The notes under the pieces are model-generated. The model ran no database searches. It had not been told where the DNA came from and worked only from the letters and a program-made list of their open reading frames with translations. A program made the position numbers and the translations under genes. Below are positions 17,814-26,968 of a DNA stretch of 64,000 nt, piece after piece (within the stretch, counting starts at the first letter, position 1; every line of letters starts with the position of its first letter). Origin of the DNA: Streptomyces fildesensis (GTDB lineage: Bacteria; Actinomycetota; Actinomycetes; Streptomycetales; Streptomycetaceae); the NCBI RefSeq assembly GCF_016107395.1, contig NZ_JAAIKO010000001.1, positions 248,001 through 312,000 on the forward strand, given 5' to 3'.

Positions 17814-18875
17814 GTGACCACCATGACCAAGACCGAGGGAGAACCGGCCCTGCCCGGGTCCGATCCGTTCCTCTCCGTGCGTGATCTGCATGTGCGGTTC
17901 TCCACCGAGGACGGCATCGTGAAGGCCGTCGACGGGCTCTCCTTCGACCTCGAACGCGGCAAGACGCTGGGCATCGTCGGGGAGTCGGGCTCCGGGAAGT
18001 CCGTGACGAACCTGACGGTGCTCGGGCTGCACAACCCGATGAGCACCACCGTCACCGGCGAGATCCTGCTGGACGGACAGGAGCTGACCGGGGCGAGCAA
18101 CCGCACCCTGGAGAAGCTGCGCGGCAACAAGATGGCGATGATCTTCCAGGACCCGCTGACGGCGCTCTCGCCGTACTACACGGTGGGCCGGCAGATCGCC
18201 GAGCCGTTCATGAAGCACACCGGCGCGAGCAAGCGCGAGGGCCGGGCGAAGGCCATCGAGATGCTGGAGAAGGTCGGCATCCCGCAGCCCAAGACCCGGG
18301 TGGACGACTATCCGCACCAGTTCTCCGGCGGTATGCGGCAGCGCGCGATGATCGCGATGTCGCTGATCTGCAACCCGGACCTGCTCATCGCGGACGAGCC
18401 GACCACCGCACTCGACGTCACCGTCCAGGCGCAGATCCTGGACCTGCTCAAGGACCTCCAGCAGGAGTTCGGCTCGGCGATCATCCTGATCACCCACGAC
18501 CTGGGCGTCGTCTCCAAGATCGCGGACGATCTGCTGGTGATGTACGCGGGCCGGGCCGTGGAGCGCGGCTCGGTGCGGGAGGTCATCAAGTCCCCCCAGC
18601 ACCCGTACACCTGGGGTCTGCTCAGCTCGATGCCGCGGCTGTCCTCGGACGTCAACGAACCGCTGAGCCCGATCCCCGGCACTCCGCCGAGCCTGCTCAA
18701 TCCGCCGACCGGCTGCGCGTTCCACCCCCGGTGCGAGTTCCTCGACCTGGTCGGCGGTACGCGCTGCGCGACCGACCGGCCGGACCTGCCGGCGGGCCGG
18801 GGGTCCGCCTGTCATCTGACCGCAGAGCAGAAGCAGTCCGTATTCATCGAGAAGATTCAGCCCCGGCTGGGCTGA
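17814..18875 (+). CDS. bldKD: Oligopeptide ABC importer ATPase (DppD type), BldKD candidate
   Basis: This 353-residue ATPase has Walker [11 protein letters not shown]-loop FQDPLTALSP, signature [14 protein letters not shown], Walker [14 protein letters not shown] and H-loop THDLGVV. The C-terminal oligo_HPY extension carries cysteines (GCAFHPRCEF, RCATDRP, ACH), a pattern common in peptide-importer ATPases. The start is GTG 17814 with AGGAG eight bases upstream. An ATG nine bases later is less well placed. It starts 12 bases after bldKC, so it is co-transcribed. Confidence 0.87.
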   Translation: MTTMTKTEGEPALPGSDPFLSVRDLHVRFSTEDGIVKAVDGLSFDLERGKTLGIVGESGSGKSVTNLTVLGLHNPMSTTVTGEILLDGQELTGASNRTLEKLRGNKMAMIFQDPLTALSPYYTVGRQIAEPFMKHTGASKREGRAKAIEMLEKVGIPQPKTRVDDYPHQFSGGMRQRAMIAMSLICNPDLLIADEPTTALDVTVQAQILDLLKDLQQEFGSAIILITHDLGVVSKIADDLLVMYAGRAVERGSVREVIKSPQHPYTWGLLSSMPRLSSDVNEPLSPIPGTPPSLLNPPTGCAFHPRCEFLDLVGGTRCATDRPDLPAGRGSACHLTAEQKQSVFIEKIQPRLG

Positions 18876-18897
18876 CCGGTCATCTGGGGCGAGCATC

Positions 18898-20025
18898 ATG
18901 AGCAAGGACACCACCATCACCAAGGCCGACGCGGTCCCTTCACCGCGCGACGGCGCCTCGGGAGAGACGCTGCTCGAAGTCACCGGCCTCACCAAGCATT
19001 TCCCTATCCACGCCGGATTTCCGATCAAGCACAAGGTCGGTGCGGTCCAGGCGGTCGACGGTATCGATCTGACCATCCACACCGGTGAGAGTTTCGGTCT
19101 GGTCGGTGAGTCCGGCTGCGGCAAATCCACCACCGGCCGGCTGATCACCCGGCTGCTGGAACCGACCGGCGGAAAGATCTCCTATCGGGGCCGGGACATC
19201 ACCCGTGCCACCCGCAAGGAGATGATGCCGGTCCGCTCGGAAATTCAGATGATCTTCCAGGACCCGTACTCGTCGCTCAATCCGCGGCAGACGGTGGGAA
19301 CGATCATCGGCGGGCCGATGGAGATCAACAACATCAATCCGCCCGGTGGCCGCGAACAACGGGTCCGGGAACTGCTGGAGACCGTCGGACTCAACCCCGA
19401 GCACTACAACCGCTTTCCGCATGAATTCTCCGGCGGCCAGCGGCAGCGCATCGGCGTCGCCCGGGCCCTCGCCCTGGAACCGAAACTCATCGTGGCCGAC
19501 GAACCCGTCTCGGCCCTCGATGTCTCGATCCAGGCGCAGGTCGTCAATCTGCTGCAGAAGGTCCAGGCGGAAATGGGGATCGCCTTCCTCTTCATCGCCC
19601 ATGACCTGGCCATCGTGCGGCACTTCACCCAGCGGGTCGCGGTGATGTACCTCGGCAAGATCGTCGAGGTCGGCGACCGGGACTCGATCTACAACCGGCC
19701 GCGCCACCCGTACACCCACGCGCTGCTCTCGGCGGTCCCCGAGGTCGACATCGACGGGGAGGACCGGGAGCGCATCCGGCTGGCCGGCGACGTCCCGTCC
19801 CCGATCAACCCGCCGTCGGGCTGCCGGTTCCGTACGCGCTGCTGGAAGGCGCGCGATGTGTGCGCGTCGGAGGAACCACCGCTGATCCAGCTCGGCGGCA
19901 ACCGGGACGGCCACCTCACGGCGTGCCACTTCCCCGAAGAACCGACGATCGCGGCAAGGGAAGAGGACATCATCCTCGACCCGGCGCTGGCCGCGATCGA
20001 GGGGGCGGCCGAAAAGACCCTTTGA
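18898..20025 (+). CDS. bldKE: Oligopeptide ABC importer ATPase (DppF type), BldKE candidate
   Basis: This 375-residue ATPase has Walker [10 protein letters not shown], signature [16 protein letters not shown], Walker [14 protein letters not shown] and H-loop AHDLAIV. It ends in an oligo_HPY domain with the cysteine set [15 protein letters not shown] and a later CHF. It forms the ATPase heterodimer with the preceding gene and closes the operon. A large stem-loop follows and also serves the convergent cluster. Confidence 0.87.
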   Translation: MSKDTTITKADAVPSPRDGASGETLLEVTGLTKHFPIHAGFPIKHKVGAVQAVDGIDLTIHTGESFGLVGESGCGKSTTGRLITRLLEPTGGKISYRGRDITRATRKEMMPVRSEIQMIFQDPYSSLNPRQTVGTIIGGPMEINNINPPGGREQRVRELLETVGLNPEHYNRFPHEFSGGQRQRIGVARALALEPKLIVADEPVSALDVSIQAQVVNLLQKVQAEMGIAFLFIAHDLAIVRHFTQRVAVMYLGKIVEVGDRDSIYNRPRHPYTHALLSAVPEVDIDGEDRERIRLAGDVPSPINPPSGCRFRTRCWKARDVCASEEPPLIQLGGNRDGHLTACHFPEEPTIAAREEDIILDPALAAIEGAAEKTL

Positions 20026-20050
20026 CCCGGGCTTCCGTCCTCCGTTCGGC

Positions 20051-20099
20051 CCGCGGCCCGTACCCGGACACCCCAGCAGCACCCGGGTACGGGCCGTGG
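20051..20099. terminator. Bidirectional terminator between two peptide-importer operons
   Basis: Fourteen-base perfect arms (20054-20067 and 20083-20096) enclose a 15-base loop, and three outer positions extend it with one wobble pair. It lies between the convergent stops at 20025 (plus) and 20143 (minus), the expected place for a shared rho-independent-like terminator. No U-tract follows, as is usual in Streptomyces. Confidence 0.75.
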
Positions 20100-20142
20100 C
20101 GTGCGCGCGTCCTGACGGCCGCGGGGGGCCGCGCCCGCCCGG

Positions 20143-21222
20143 TCACTCCTCCGTCGGGACCACCTGCTTCTCCTCCGCGAAGTGGCAGGCGCTGTCGTGC
20201 GCGGCGGGTGAGTCGAGCCCGCGGAAGACCGCCGGGACGGCCAGCAGCGGCTCCTCCAGCGTGCAGCGCTCCTGCGCCTTCCAGCAGCGGGTGCGGAACC
20301 GGCAGCCGGACGGCGGGTTGGCCGGGGACGGTACGTCGCCGACGAGGATGATCCGCTCGCGCCGGTCGCGGGCGTCCGGGTCGGGAACGGGGACGGCCGA
20401 CAGCAGCGCCTGGGTGTACGGGTGGGTCGGGTGCTCGTAGATCTCGTCGTCGTTGCCGATCTCGACGATCTTGCCGAGGTACATCACGCCGACCCGGTCC
20501 GAGATGTGCCGGACGATCGACAGGTCGTGGGCGATGAACATGTACGAGAGGTTGAACTCGTCCTGCAGCCGCCCCATCAGGTTCACCACCTGCGCCTGCA
20601 CCGACACGTCCAGCGCGGAGACCGGCTCGTCCGCGACGATGATCTCGGGGCGCAGCGCCAGGCCGCGGGCGATGCCGATGCGCTGCCGCTGGCCGCCGGA
20701 GAACTGGTGCGGATAGCGGTTGATGTACTCGGGGTTGAGGCCGACCACGTCCAGCAGGTCCTCGACCGCCTTGCGGCGGTCGCCCTTCGGGGCGACCTCC
20801 GGGTGGATCTCGTACGGCTCGCCGATGATGTCGCCGACCGTCATACGCGGGTTCAGCGACGTGTACGGGTCCTGGAACACCATCTGGATGTTGCGGCGGA
20901 CGACCTTGAGGGCCTTCCCCGACAGCTTGGTGATGTCCTCGCCCTTGTAGAGCACCTGACCGGCCGTCACCGTCTCCAGGTTCATCAGGAGCCGGGCCAC
21001 GGTGGACTTGCCGCAGCCGGACTCCCCGACGATGCCGAGCGTCTCGCCCCGGTAGAGGTCGAAGTTGACCCCGTCGACCGCCTTCACCGCGCCGATCTGC
21101 TTGCGGAAGAGGATGCCCTGGGTCAACGGGAAGTGCTTGACCAGACCGCGGACACTCAGGATCGGCTCCCTGTCCGGCGCGACGGCGGGCTCCTTCGTCA
21201 AGTGGGTCGTGGTCTCACTCAC
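20143..21222 (-). CDS. Peptide ABC importer ATPase (DppF type), cluster B
   Basis: This 359-residue ATPase has Walker [10 protein letters not shown], signature [16 protein letters not shown], Walker [14 protein letters not shown] and the oligo_HPY tail with [15 protein letters not shown]. The start is GTG 21222 with GGAG seven bases upstream, overlapping the DppD stop by eight bases. It is last in cluster B (lipoprotein-DppB-DppC-DppD-DppF). It is very close in sequence to the DppF of cluster C, including a 124-base stretch identical at DNA level (20816-20939), which points to recent duplication or gene conversion. Confidence 0.88.
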   Translation of the reverse strand: MSETTTHLTKEPAVAPDREPILSVRGLVKHFPLTQGILFRKQIGAVKAVDGVNFDLYRGETLGIVGESGCGKSTVARLLMNLETVTAGQVLYKGEDITKLSGKALKVVRRNIQMVFQDPYTSLNPRMTVGDIIGEPYEIHPEVAPKGDRRKAVEDLLDVVGLNPEYINRYPHQFSGGQRQRIGIARGLALRPEIIVADEPVSALDVSVQAQVVNLMGRLQDEFNLSYMFIAHDLSIVRHISDRVGVMYLGKIVEIGNDDEIYEHPTHPYTQALLSAVPVPDPDARDRRERIILVGDVPSPANPPSGCRFRTRCWKAQERCTLEEPLLAVPAVFRGLDSPAAHDSACHFAEEKQVVPTEE

Positions 21223-22240
21223 CGATGGTCTCCGTCCAGAAGTGACAGGCACTGGCCCGTGTCTCGCTGACCTCGTACAGCGGCGGCACATCGGTGCGGC
21301 AGATGTCCTGGGCCATCGGGCAGCGCGGGTTGAACGCGCAGCCGGCCGGGATGTGCAGCAGGTTCGGTGGCAGGCCCTTGATCGCGTAGAGCTCCTGGCC
21401 CTTCTGGTCCAGGCGCGGGATCGACCGGAGCAGGCCCTTGGTGTACGGGTGGGCCGGCTTGCGGTAGATCTCGTGCACGGGCGAGGTCTCAACGATCCGG
21501 CCCGCGTACATCACCGCGATCTTGTCGGCGACGTCCGCGACCACGCCGAGGTCGTGGGTGATCAGGATGAGACCCATGTGCAGCTCGCGCTGGAGCTCCG
21601 CGAGGAGCTCCATCACCTGCGCCTGGACCGTCACGTCCAGCGCCGTCGTCGGCTCGTCGGCGATGATCAGGTCGGGCTCCAGGGCCATCGCCATCGCGAT
21701 CATGATGCGCTGGCGCATACCGCCGGAGAACTGGTGCGGGAAGTCGCCCACCCGCTGCTTGGCCGCGGGGATGCGCACCCGCTCCATCAGCTCGATCGCC
21801 TTGACCTTGGCGTCCTTGCGCGACATCCCTCGGTGGACGGTGAACATCTCGCCGAGCTGCTCGCCGACGCTCAGGACCGGGTTCAGCGAGGACAGCGCGT
21901 CCTGGAAGATCATCGCCATCCGCTCGCCGCGCACCCTGCGGCGGTCCTCCTTGCCCATCGTCAGCAGGTCCTGGCCCTGGAAGACGATCTCGCCCTGGGT
22001 GACGAAGCCGGGCGGCGAGTCCAGGATGCCCATGATCGCCTGCGCGGTCACCGACTTCCCCGAGCCCGACTCGCCGAGCACCGCGAGCGTCTCGCCCGCG
22101 CTCACCGTGTAGTCGACGCCGTTGACGGCCTTGGCGACCCCGTCGCGGGTGCGGAATTCGACGTGCAGGTTCCGCACGTCCAGCAGGACCCCCTGCGGGT
22201 CCGGCGGATCCTGCTCGACCTGCGTGATCAGGCTGGTCAT
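21215..22240 (-). CDS. Peptide ABC importer ATPase (DppD type), cluster B
   Basis: This 341-residue ATPase has Walker [11 protein letters not shown]-loop [10 protein letters not shown], signature [14 protein letters not shown], Walker [14 protein letters not shown] and H-loop THDLGVV. The C-terminal cysteines ([18 protein letters not shown]) match the peptide-importer subgroup. It overlaps the DppF start by eight bases and follows DppC by 12 bases, so the genes are translated together. It closely resembles the cluster C DppD (shared PHQ/AHQFSGG and [20 protein letters not shown] segments). Confidence 0.88.
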   Translation of the reverse strand: MTSLITQVEQDPPDPQGVLLDVRNLHVEFRTRDGVAKAVNGVDYTVSAGETLAVLGESGSGKSVTAQAIMGILDSPPGFVTQGEIVFQGQDLLTMGKEDRRRVRGERMAMIFQDALSSLNPVLSVGEQLGEMFTVHRGMSRKDAKVKAIELMERVRIPAAKQRVGDFPHQFSGGMRQRIMIAMAMALEPDLIIADEPTTALDVTVQAQVMELLAELQRELHMGLILITHDLGVVADVADKIAVMYAGRIVETSPVHEIYRKPAHPYTKGLLRSIPRLDQKGQELYAIKGLPPNLLHIPAGCAFNPRCPMAQDICRTDVPPLYEVSETRASACHFWTETIGE

Positions 22241-22252
22241 GGAACGCCTCCG

Positions 22253-23236
22253 TCAGCGCAGCTTGGGATCGAGGGCGTCGCGCACCGCGTCGCCGAGCAT
22301 GATGAACGCGAGCACGGTGATGCTCAGCGCGCCCGCGGGCCACAGCAGCATGTGCGGTGCGTTGCGGATCTGGGTGGACGCCGCCGAGATGTCGATGCCC
22401 CAGGAGACGGTCGGCGGCTTGAGGCCCACCCCGAGCCAGGACAGCGTCGCCTCCAGCGCGATGTACGTGCCGAGCGCGATGGTCGCGACCACGATCACCG
22501 GGGCGACCGCGTTCGGGGCGATGTGCCGCAGCAGGATGCGGGTGTGGTTGGCCCCCAGCGCCTTGGCCGCCTGGACGTAGTCGTTCTGTTTGGCGGTGAT
22601 CACCGAGCCGCGCGCGATACGGGCGATCTGCGGCCAGCCGAGCAGCACCATGAAGCCGATGACCGGCCACACCGTGGAGTTGGTGACGACCGACAGGAAG
22701 ACCAGGCCGCCGAGGATGATCGGGATGGCGAAGAAGATGTCACTGATCCGGGAGAGCACCGCGTCCCAGGCGCCGCCGAAGTAGCCGGCCAGCCCGCCCA
22801 GGATGCCGCCCAGCAGCGCGACGCCCGCCGTGGCGCAGACGCCGACGGTGACCGACGCGCGGGCTCCGTAGACCGTGCGGGTGTAGACGTCGCACCCCTG
22901 GTTGTCGTAGCCGAAGGGATGGCCGGGCTGGGAGCCCTGCTGGGACTTGGACAGATCGCACTGGAGGGGGTTGCCGCTGGCGATCAGCGAGGGCCACAGC
23001 GAGATGACGATCAGGAAGAGGATCAGCAGCGCGGAGATGATGAAGATCGGGTTGCGCCGCAGGTCGTGCCAGGCGTCGGACCACAGACTGCGGGGCTTGC
23101 CCGTCGGGCCGCCCGGTTGCGGTCCGTGGCCCGGCCCGTGATCGAGCGTCTGGGCCTCGGAGGCGGCCAGGTCCATCCCTCCGCCCATGCCGGTGGGGGC
23201 GACGGACTCGTTCGATCGGTCGTACTCCTCAGGCAT
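22253..23236 (-). CDS. Peptide ABC importer permease (DppC type), cluster B
   Basis: This 327-residue permease has a long acidic, Gly/Pro-rich cytoplasmic N-terminus (~75 residues), six predicted helices and the EAA loop DYVQAAKALGANHTRILLRHIAPN. The loop after the first helix reads NPLQCDLSKSQQGSQPGHPFGYDNQGCDVYTR, typical of DppC. It overlaps the DppB stop by eight bases. It works with the neighbouring DppB as the translocation channel for di- or oligopeptides. Confidence 0.87.
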   Translation of the reverse strand: MPEEYDRSNESVAPTGMGGGMDLAASEAQTLDHGPGHGPQPGGPTGKPRSLWSDAWHDLRRNPIFIISALLILFLIVISLWPSLIASGNPLQCDLSKSQQGSQPGHPFGYDNQGCDVYTRTVYGARASVTVGVCATAGVALLGGILGGLAGYFGGAWDAVLSRISDIFFAIPIILGGLVFLSVVTNSTVWPVIGFMVLLGWPQIARIARGSVITAKQNDYVQAAKALGANHTRILLRHIAPNAVAPVIVVATIALGTYIALEATLSWLGVGLKPPTVSWGIDISAASTQIRNAPHMLLWPAGALSITVLAFIMLGDAVRDALDPKLR

Positions 23237-24152
23237 ACCGAATCCTCGGGTCCAGGACCGCGTAGAGCAGGTCGACGAGCAGGTTCGCCAGCAGGAAGAC
23301 GATCACCAGGATGGTGACGAAGCCGACCACTGTCGCTGAGTTGTGCCGGAGGATGCCCTGGTAGAGCTGGTATCCGACACCCTGGATGTTGAAGATCCGC
23401 TCGGTGACGATCGCGCCGCCCATGAGGCCGCCGATGTCCGTCCCGATGAAGGTGATGACCGGGATGAGCGAGTTGCGCAGCAGGTGCCGCAGGATGACGC
23501 GGCGCCGGGGCAGCCCCTTGGCAACGGCGGTGCGGACGTAGTCGGCGCGGGTGTTCTCGGCGATGGACGTCCGGGTCAGCCGGGTGACGTACGCCAGGGA
23601 GACCAGCGCCAGCACGATGCCGGGCAGGATCAGTTCGTTGAGCGGTGCTTCCGGCGATACCGATGGCTCGCCGATGCCCCATTGCACCGCGATCACGTAC
23701 TGCAGCACATAGCCGAGCACGAAGACCGGGATGGAGATCACGACCAGCGTCATCAGCAGCACCGAGGTGTCGATGGGGCGGCCGCGGCGCATACCGGTGA
23801 TCACACCGAAGGTGATGCCGATGACGATCTCGAAGAAGATCGCGACCAGCGTCAGGCGCAGCGTCACCGGGAAGGCGCTCTTCATCAGTTCGGTGACGGG
23901 CTGCCCGTTGAACGCGGTCCCGAAGTCACCGGTGAAGATGTTCCCCATGTAGTCGAGGTACTGATGCCACAACGGCTTGTCGAGGCCGTACTGGTGCCGG
24001 ATCTGCGCGGCCGTGGCGGGGTCGGGGGCGCGGTCGCCGAAGAACGCGGCCACCGGGTCGCCGAGCGCGTACACCATCACGAAGATCAGGAACGTGGCGC
24101 CGATGAACACCGGGATCATCTGCAGCAGGCGCCGGATCACATAGCGTCCCAT
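23229..24152 (-). CDS. Peptide ABC importer permease (DppB type), cluster B
   Basis: This 307-residue permease starts with MGRYVIRRLLQMIPVFIGATFLIFVMVYALGDP in the DppB style, has six helices and the EAA loop DYVRTAVAKGLPRRRVILRHLLRNSLIP. It lies 64 bases after the lipoprotein gene, a gap that holds a large stem-loop. Length and start match the DppB of cluster C (also 307 residues, MGRYVVRRLGQL). Confidence 0.88.
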   Translation of the reverse strand: MGRYVIRRLLQMIPVFIGATFLIFVMVYALGDPVAAFFGDRAPDPATAAQIRHQYGLDKPLWHQYLDYMGNIFTGDFGTAFNGQPVTELMKSAFPVTLRLTLVAIFFEIVIGITFGVITGMRRGRPIDTSVLLMTLVVISIPVFVLGYVLQYVIAVQWGIGEPSVSPEAPLNELILPGIVLALVSLAYVTRLTRTSIAENTRADYVRTAVAKGLPRRRVILRHLLRNSLIPVITFIGTDIGGLMGGAIVTERIFNIQGVGYQLYQGILRHNSATVVGFVTILVIVFLLANLLVDLLYAVLDPRIRYA

Positions 24153-24172
24153 GGGGCCTTCCCCAAAGTCGG

Positions 24173-24211
24173 GCGGTGGCCCGACGCGGTGTCACCGCGC
24201 CGGGCCACCGC
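24173..24211 (-). terminator. Strong stem-loop between lipoprotein and DppB genes, cluster B
   Basis: The outer arms GCGGTGGCCCG (24173-24183) and CGGGCCACCGC (24201-24211) pair over 11 bases, and an inner GCGGTG-T-CACCGC (24186-24198) can stack within. The structure fills the gap between the two genes on the minus strand. It is the counterpart of the hairpins at 16749-16777 and 31160-31203. Confidence 0.75.
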
Positions 24212-24216
24212 GCGGG

Positions 24217-25857
24217 TCAGCTGACCTTGATCTCGTTGTAGACCGGGACGCTGAACTGGTTCAGCGTCACGTTGGAGATCTTGGTGGAGTAGCCCCCGGT
24301 GCCGTTCTGGTACCAGAGCGGGATGGCCGGCATGTCGATGGCGAGCTGCTTCTCCGAGTCCTGGAACAGCGCGACGGCCTTCGCGGTGTCCGGCTCGGCG
24401 TTCGCCTCGTTGATGAGCTTGTCGAAGTTCGCGTTCGTGTAGTGCGAGTCGTTCGACGACGCGTTGGTGTAGTAGATCGGCTGCAGGAAGTTCTGGATCA
24501 GCGGGTAGTCCATCTGCCAGCCGGTCCTGAACATGCCGGTCATCTGCTTGCTCGTCACCTTCGAGCGGAAGTCCGCGAAGGTGCCGATCGGGTTGAAGAC
24601 GCAGGCCTTGTCGTTGCCGAGCGCGTTGTTGATGCTGTTGCAGACCGCGTCGGACCAGTCCTTGTGCGAACCGGTGTCCACGTTGGACGTCAGGGTGACC
24701 TGCCCGCCGGGCAGGCCGCCGGCCTCCGTGATGAGCTTCTTGGCCTCGGTCGGGTTGAACGTGCAGGCGTCACCGCACAGCCCGGCCTTGAAGCCGCCCG
24801 CCTCGCCGAGCACCGGCGAGGTCCAGTCGCTGGCGGGCTCACGGGTCTTCTGGAAGATCTGCTCGGTGATCTGCGCGCGGTTGATCGCCATCGACAGACC
24901 CTGGCGGATCTTCGCCGCGTTCGGCCCCGACCACTTCGCGTCGTACAGCGGGAACGAGACGGTCTGGATGATGCCGGCCGGCTGGTTGATGAACCGGTCG
25001 CCCAGGTCCGACTTGGCGTTCTTGAGCTGCGACGCGGGGATGTCGTCGACCAGGTCGATGTTGCCGGCCTGCAGGTCGGTGTACGCGGTGTTGTTGTCGG
25101 TGTAGACCCGCAGGTCGATGCCGCCGTTCTGGGCCGCGTCAGGACCCTTGTACCCGGCCCACTTGCGCATCTTCATGGTCTGGCCCTTGGTGTACGAGTC
25201 CACCGTGTAGGGGCCGTTGCCGATCGGCTTGCTCAGCCAGGCGGCGTGGTCGGAGAAGAACGACTTCGGCAGCGGGTCGTACGCCGAGTAGCCCAGCGTG
25301 TCGGGCCAGGTGGAGAACTTGGCGCCGAGCTTGACGGTGAAGTTCAGGTCGTCGACCTTCTTCAGCCCGCCGAGCGTCTGGGCGGTGGACGCGGCGCCCT
25401 CCTTCTCCGGGTGCACCGCGTCGTAGCCGTCGATGAAGCGGAAGAAGCTCGCGTTCTTCTGGGCGTTCTTCAGCAGCGCGCCGTAGTTCCAGGCGTTGAT
25501 GAAGGAGTCGGACGTGACCGGGTCGCCGTCGCTGAAGGTCCAGCCGGGGTTCAGCTTGATCGCGAAGTTCTGCGAGTCGGTGGTGGTGATCGACGCCGCG
25601 ACCATGTTCTCGGCCTTGCCGGTCTTCGGGTTGTACTTCTTGAGACCGCGGAAGAGCATGTCCAGCACCTTGCCGCCCTGCACCTCATTGGTGTTGGCCG
25701 GCTCCAGCGGGCTCTGCGGGTCTCCCCACGAGGCACTGACGATTCCCGATGCGCCGCCTCCACCACCGCTGTCGCTGCCCCCTCCGCCACAGGCGGTGGC
25801 CGCCAGGGCGACGGCCGTCGCACAGACGGCCCACTTCAAGCGCGTGGATCCGCGCAT
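24217..25857 (-). CDS. Peptide-binding lipoprotein (SBP_bac_5), cluster B
   Basis: This 546-residue lipoprotein has a signal peptide MRGSTRLKWAVC...ALAATAC with lipidated Cys23 and a Gly/Ser linker, followed by a family-5 binding domain (SASWGDPQSPLEPANTNEVQGGKVLDMLFRGL). The start ATG 25857 has AGGAGG about seven bases upstream. The ATG five codons earlier overlaps that site. The signal peptide resembles that of the cluster C lipoprotein (MRG...KW...ALAATACGG), which supports a common origin. It heads cluster B and should fix the importer's peptide preference. Confidence 0.87.
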   Translation of the reverse strand: MRGSTRLKWAVCATAVALAATACGGGGSDSGGGGGASGIVSASWGDPQSPLEPANTNEVQGGKVLDMLFRGLKKYNPKTGKAENMVAASITTTDSQNFAIKLNPGWTFSDGDPVTSDSFINAWNYGALLKNAQKNASFFRFIDGYDAVHPEKEGAASTAQTLGGLKKVDDLNFTVKLGAKFSTWPDTLGYSAYDPLPKSFFSDHAAWLSKPIGNGPYTVDSYTKGQTMKMRKWAGYKGPDAAQNGGIDLRVYTDNNTAYTDLQAGNIDLVDDIPASQLKNAKSDLGDRFINQPAGIIQTVSFPLYDAKWSGPNAAKIRQGLSMAINRAQITEQIFQKTREPASDWTSPVLGEAGGFKAGLCGDACTFNPTEAKKLITEAGGLPGGQVTLTSNVDTGSHKDWSDAVCNSINNALGNDKACVFNPIGTFADFRSKVTSKQMTGMFRTGWQMDYPLIQNFLQPIYYTNASSNDSHYTNANFDKLINEANAEPDTAKAVALFQDSEKQLAIDMPAIPLWYQNGTGGYSTKISNVTLNQFSVPVYNEIKVS

Positions 25858-26026
25858 CGCGTGCCTCCTCATGGGTCACAAATGACACTTAGTTCCTCAT
25901 GACACCCCAAACCCGTCACCGACGCACCTCTAGCGCACCCGTGTCGCCCCACGAACTCCCGGCCGACACCCCGTGTGGGCCAACGCCTCACTCAGCGACG
26001 TTGTCCGACATAGGGTCAGAAGGGTG

Positions 26027-26911
26027 ATGCCACCAGCCGAAGAATCGTTCCTGCGCGCCTTTCACGCCGAGCACCCGGCCGTGACATCGCGCTCCCTGGC
26101 CCGCGGCCGGGACGCAGCCGGCCGCTCCAGCTACCGGATCCTGAGCGACCTGGTGGGCGGACACCGGCGGGTGCTGGACCTCGGCTGCGGTGACGGGTTC
26201 CTGCTGGAGCAGGTGGCGGAAACGGCCGGCGCGCAGTCCGGTGACGAGGGGGCAGCTGAGGCGCCGGCCGGTGGCCGGGAGCTCGCGGGCGTCGACCTCT
26301 CCCCCGACGACCTGGCCCTCGCGCGCCGGCGGCCGGCGCTGGCCGGTGCGACGCTCCTGGAGGCACGGGCCCAGGACCTGCCCTTCCCCGGCGACCACTT
26401 CGACGCCTGTGTCTCCCACATGGCGCTGATGCTCATGAACGACGTCGACCGGGTCGCCGCCGAGCTCGCCCGGGTCCTCGCCCCCGGCGGTCTGCTGGCG
26501 CTCGCCCTGGGCGGCGGAGCCGCGGGCGGCGAGGCGTACGAGCTCTTCATCGCCCTGACCGGACCCGTCGTCGAGGCGGTGCCCGACACCCACCGGATCC
26601 CCCGCCTGGGCGACCGGCGGACCCGCGACCGCGCGGGGCTCGACGCGATCCTCACCCCGGCCGGATTCGCGCCGGTCGGCTGGGACACCGTACGGATCGA
26701 CCTGAGCGGCTCCCTCGAGGACGTATGGGTCACCCTCTCCGCCCTCTACGACCTCGGCCCCCTCTCCCGGGAGGCCACGAACGCGCTGCGCGAGACCTTC
26801 ACCGCGGGCGCGGCCTCCCTCGCCCTCCCGGACGGCACGATCCCCTGCGCCATGAACATGCGCATCGCCACCACGCACCTGGTGGCGGACCGAGCGAGCG
26901 GGAACGCGTGA
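26027..26911 (+). CDS. Class I SAM-dependent methyltransferase
   Basis: This 294-residue enzyme has motif I VLDLGCGDGFLLEQV (residues ~48-62), the acidic post-I residue in ELAGVDLSPDDLALAR and a motif IV-like HFDACVSHMALMLMNDVDRV, a Methyltransf_11-type Rossmann domain. The substrate is not evident. ATG 26027 was chosen. The upstream extension to 25973 reads through the promoter gap. It is a single plus-strand gene between two minus-strand peptide-importer operons, and its stop codon forms the edge of a perfect terminator. Confidence 0.8.
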   Translation: MPPAEESFLRAFHAEHPAVTSRSLARGRDAAGRSSYRILSDLVGGHRRVLDLGCGDGFLLEQVAETAGAQSGDEGAAEAPAGGRELAGVDLSPDDLALARRRPALAGATLLEARAQDLPFPGDHFDACVSHMALMLMNDVDRVAAELARVLAPGGLLALALGGGAAGGEAYELFIALTGPVVEAVPDTHRIPRLGDRRTRDRAGLDAILTPAGFAPVGWDTVRIDLSGSLEDVWVTLSALYDLGPLSREATNALRETFTAGAASLALPDGTIPCAMNMRIATTHLVADRASGNA

Positions 26912-26950
26912 GGGCCCCTGCTGATCCAGGACGGATCAGCAGGGGCCCTC
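26910..26950. terminator. Perfect 18-bp-stem bidirectional terminator
   Basis: Bases 26910-26927 and 26933-26950 are exact reverse complements of 18 bases around a five-base loop. The stem starts within the methyltransferase stop codon and ends 18 bases before the stop of the convergent DppF gene. It is the strongest terminator by stem length in the window. Confidence 0.9.
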
Positions 26951-26968
26951 ACACGGTGTGCGGCGTGG